Positions 18,904-20,383 of a DNA stretch of 20,383 nt are shown piece by piece. A program made the translations under genes and the position numbers. Each line of letters begins with the position of its first letter. Position 1 is the first letter of the stretch. The notes under the pieces are model-generated. The model saw only the letters and a program-made list of their open reading frames with translations. It was not told where the DNA came from and did no database searches. This DNA is from JBJXGF01 sp046153015 (GTDB taxonomy: Bacteria; Actinomycetota; Acidimicrobiia; Acidimicrobiales; CAIXPF01), in contig JBJXGF010000098.1 in NCBI GenBank assembly GCA_046153015.1, positions 1-20,383 of the forward strand. The letters run 5' to 3'.

Positions 18904-20383
18904 TCAGCGGCGGGCGACCACCACGTCGTCCTGCTCGAAGATCACCTCGTACGGCCCGGCCGGGGCGAGCTGCGCGGCGAACAGCGACGCGTTCGCCGGG
19001 TCGTTCAGCACGCGCCGATCGATCACCAGGTACTCGACGCTCGCCGGGTCGCGCGGGTTGTCGTCCCGGATGCCCCAGTTCACGCCCTTCCACGGGTTCG
19101 GGAAGCTGAAGATCTCGGGGCGCTGGGCGAGCGGCGGCACGAAGTTGTAGGTGGCGGCCACCACCGCCTCGGGCGGCACGAGCGCCGCCGCGCGGTCCAT
19201 CACCTCGTAGCGGGGCGAGGGGTCGAGCGGCCAGATCCCCGAGCGGTAGTCCCGGGAGAAGGGCCCGACTCCCGTGCGGACGGAGGCGTTGACCGCGCAG
19301 ACGGCAACGAGCAGCACCGCCGCCCAGGCGAGCGGGCGCCGCCAGCGGGCCAGGAGGGCGACCACCTCGACGAGGGCGATCGTGAGCGCCACGAGCGGCA
19401 TGGCCACGTAGTGGTACCGGATGTTCCAGATGAAGTCCTGGATCGACAGCAGGTTCAACAGCGTCTGGGGCGCCCCGATCAGCGCCGCCGGGGAGGCCAG
19501 CGGCAGCAGCCCGTACGGCGCAGCCACGCCGGCCACGTAGCCCACGGCGCCGGCCTTGTCGAGCTGGCGCAGCACCACGTCGGGCTTGGTTATCGGGCTC
19601 AGCGCGATCTCCATCGCGCTGTCGCCGACCTCGCCGTACATCTGTGTGTAGAAGGGCCCCTCGGGCAGGAACGCCGGGATGATCAGCTTGGTGCACACGA
19701 GGAACCACAGCGCGGCGGCGCCGGCCGTGCCCAGCCCGATCCTGCGCTCGCCTTTCAGGGCCAGCAGCAGCCCCAACATGATCACCGCCAGCGCGATGTC
19801 CTCCTTCCACAGCACGGCGAACGCGGCCGACGCCGCGAACCAGCGCCAGCGCTTGGCGGCCGCGCAGGCGTAGGCCACGAGGAGGGGGAGCATGGCCATC
19901 ACCTCGGGGTGGAACAGCTCCCAGGTGACCCACTGCGCCGAGGGGTGGGCGAGGAAGGCCAACGCCAGCGGCGCGGCGAGCCACCCGCTGCCGAGGCGCC
20001 GTTTGGCCAGCGCGTAGACCGGCGCCGGGCACAGCGCCACCGCGGCCACCTGCACGAGCGACAGCACCTGCGAGGACGCCAGCCCGAGCCAGGACAACGG
20101 CGCGAACAGGTAGAGGTTGGCGTTCACGTGATGGGCGAAGACGGGCAGGCCGCGCACGGTCATGAAGTGCCGCCCGTGGCTGATCAGCCAGACCGCCTGG
20201 TTGTAGATGCCCATGTCGAAGTCGAAGGCCCCGTAACGGGTGGTGCGGAACTGCACCAGGCGCCCGAACACCACCGCCCAGGCGACCACCCCCAGCGCCA
20301 CCAGCGCCGCTCCCGCCCACGCGCCGCTGGCCTCGTCCCGCGCGGCCGCCGGCCCGGCCCCCGGGGCAGCCGCCGGCCGCGAG
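18904..20383 (-). CDS. DUF2079 multi-pass membrane protein, probably 5'-truncated by the window
   Basis: A polytopic membrane protein with about 9-10 hydrophobic helices and a C-terminal soluble domain ending in FEQDDVVVARR. The N-terminal loop TTRYGAFDFDMGIYNQAVWLISHGR is the hallmark of DUF2079, a family placed with GT-C-like membrane glycosyltransferases of unproven activity; the acidic residues of FDFD sit where such enzymes keep a catalytic Asp. The C-terminal part (DRAAALVPPEAVVAATYNFVPPLAQRPEIFSFPNP, EYLVIDRR) is also family-like. A GTG at 20301 could start it, but it would cut the first helix (WAGAALVALGVVAWAVVFGRLV). The frame is open to the window edge, so the true start is probably outside. 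It is not obviously linked to the catabolic genes. Confidence 0.88.
   Translation of the reverse strand, partial: SRPAAAPGAGPAAARDEASGAWAGAALVALGVVAWAVVFGRLVQFRTTRYGAFDFDMGIYNQAVWLISHGRHFMTVRGLPVFAHHVNANLYLFAPLSWLGLASSQVLSLVQVAAVALCPAPVYALAKRRLGSGWLAAPLALAFLAHPSAQWVTWELFHPEVMAMLPLLVAYACAAAKRWRWFAASAAFAVLWKEDIALAVIMLGLLLALKGERRIGLGTAGAAALWFLVCTKLIIPAFLPEGPFYTQMYGEVGDSAMEIALSPITKPDVVLRQLDKAGAVGYVAGVAAPYGLLPLASPAALIGAPQTLLNLLSIQDFIWNIRYHYVAMPLVALTIALVEVVALLARWRRPLAWAAVLLVAVCAVNASVRTGVGPFSRDYRSGIWPLDPSPRYEVMDRAAALVPPEAVVAATYNFVPPLAQRPEIFSFPNPWKGVNWGIRDDNPRDPASVEYLVIDRRVLNDPANASLFAAQLAPAGPYEVIFEQDDVVVARR

Noticed and set aside
1..20383. CRISPR array, insertion sequence or prophage
   Set aside because: I noticed no regularly spaced repeats, transposase, integrase or phage structural proteins in any frame.

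Overview
The window is very GC-rich and densely coding, with frequent GTG starts and mostly 1-4 bp start/stop junctions. It reads as the chromosome of a high-GC actinobacterium. The lipid/CoA catabolic gene content, a LAxTG surface protein and a DUF2079 membrane protein would suit an Acidimicrobiia-like lineage, but that placement is inference. I see no rRNA, tRNA, CRISPR array, insertion sequence or phage module.

Layout. (1) 111-2395, minus: a c-di-GMP GGDEF-EAL protein. Its catalytic half is intact, but its N-terminal membrane sensor carries one in-frame stop and one frameshift. (2) 2516-7738, minus: a tight seven-gene operon. In transcription order it encodes an alpha/beta-hydrolase-fold protein, a thiolase-fold lipid-transfer protein, a DUF35 Zn-ribbon/OB protein, a PHP metallohydrolase, two MaoC-like hot-dog proteins and a Rieske oxygenase. 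(3) 7739-8243: a long divergent intergenic region with a strong hairpin. (4) 8244-9713, plus: a secreted protein with a LANTG sorting signal. (5) 9765-10898, plus: an acyl-CoA-dehydrogenase-like flavoprotein. (6) 10921-13751, minus: a VapBC-type toxin-antitoxin pair behind an HSL-type esterase and a beta-lactamase-fold serine hydrolase. (7) 13824-14708, plus: a two-domain VOC protein. (8) 14751-17307, minus: DUF35, a second thiolase-fold protein and an ankyrin-repeat protein. The ankyrin gene sits between two copies of a perfect 20-bp direct repeat. (9) 17385-18895: a nitroreductase and a crotonase, divergent across 32 bp. (10) 18904 to the right edge, minus: a DUF2079 membrane protein, probably truncated by the window.

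How the genes fit together. Two separate thiolase-fold/DUF35 pairs lack the thiolase cysteine, and hot-dog proteins and a Rieske oxygenase accompany one of them. This resembles the aldolytic side-chain shortening module of actinobacterial steroid catabolism (ChsH1-ChsH2-Ltp2), with domains that are fused in mycobacteria encoded separately here. The flavoprotein, crotonase, nitroreductase, VOC protein and esterases are plausible partners in degrading a terpenoid, steroid or other branched acyl-CoA substrate. The substrate cannot be read from the sequence.

Two themes run through the window. Several enzyme-fold proteins lack textbook catalytic residues: the hydrolase, both hot-dog proteins, the crotonase and both thiolases. 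In addition, many starts have a TANNNT-like -10 box 6-8 nt upstream, which suggests leaderless transcription.
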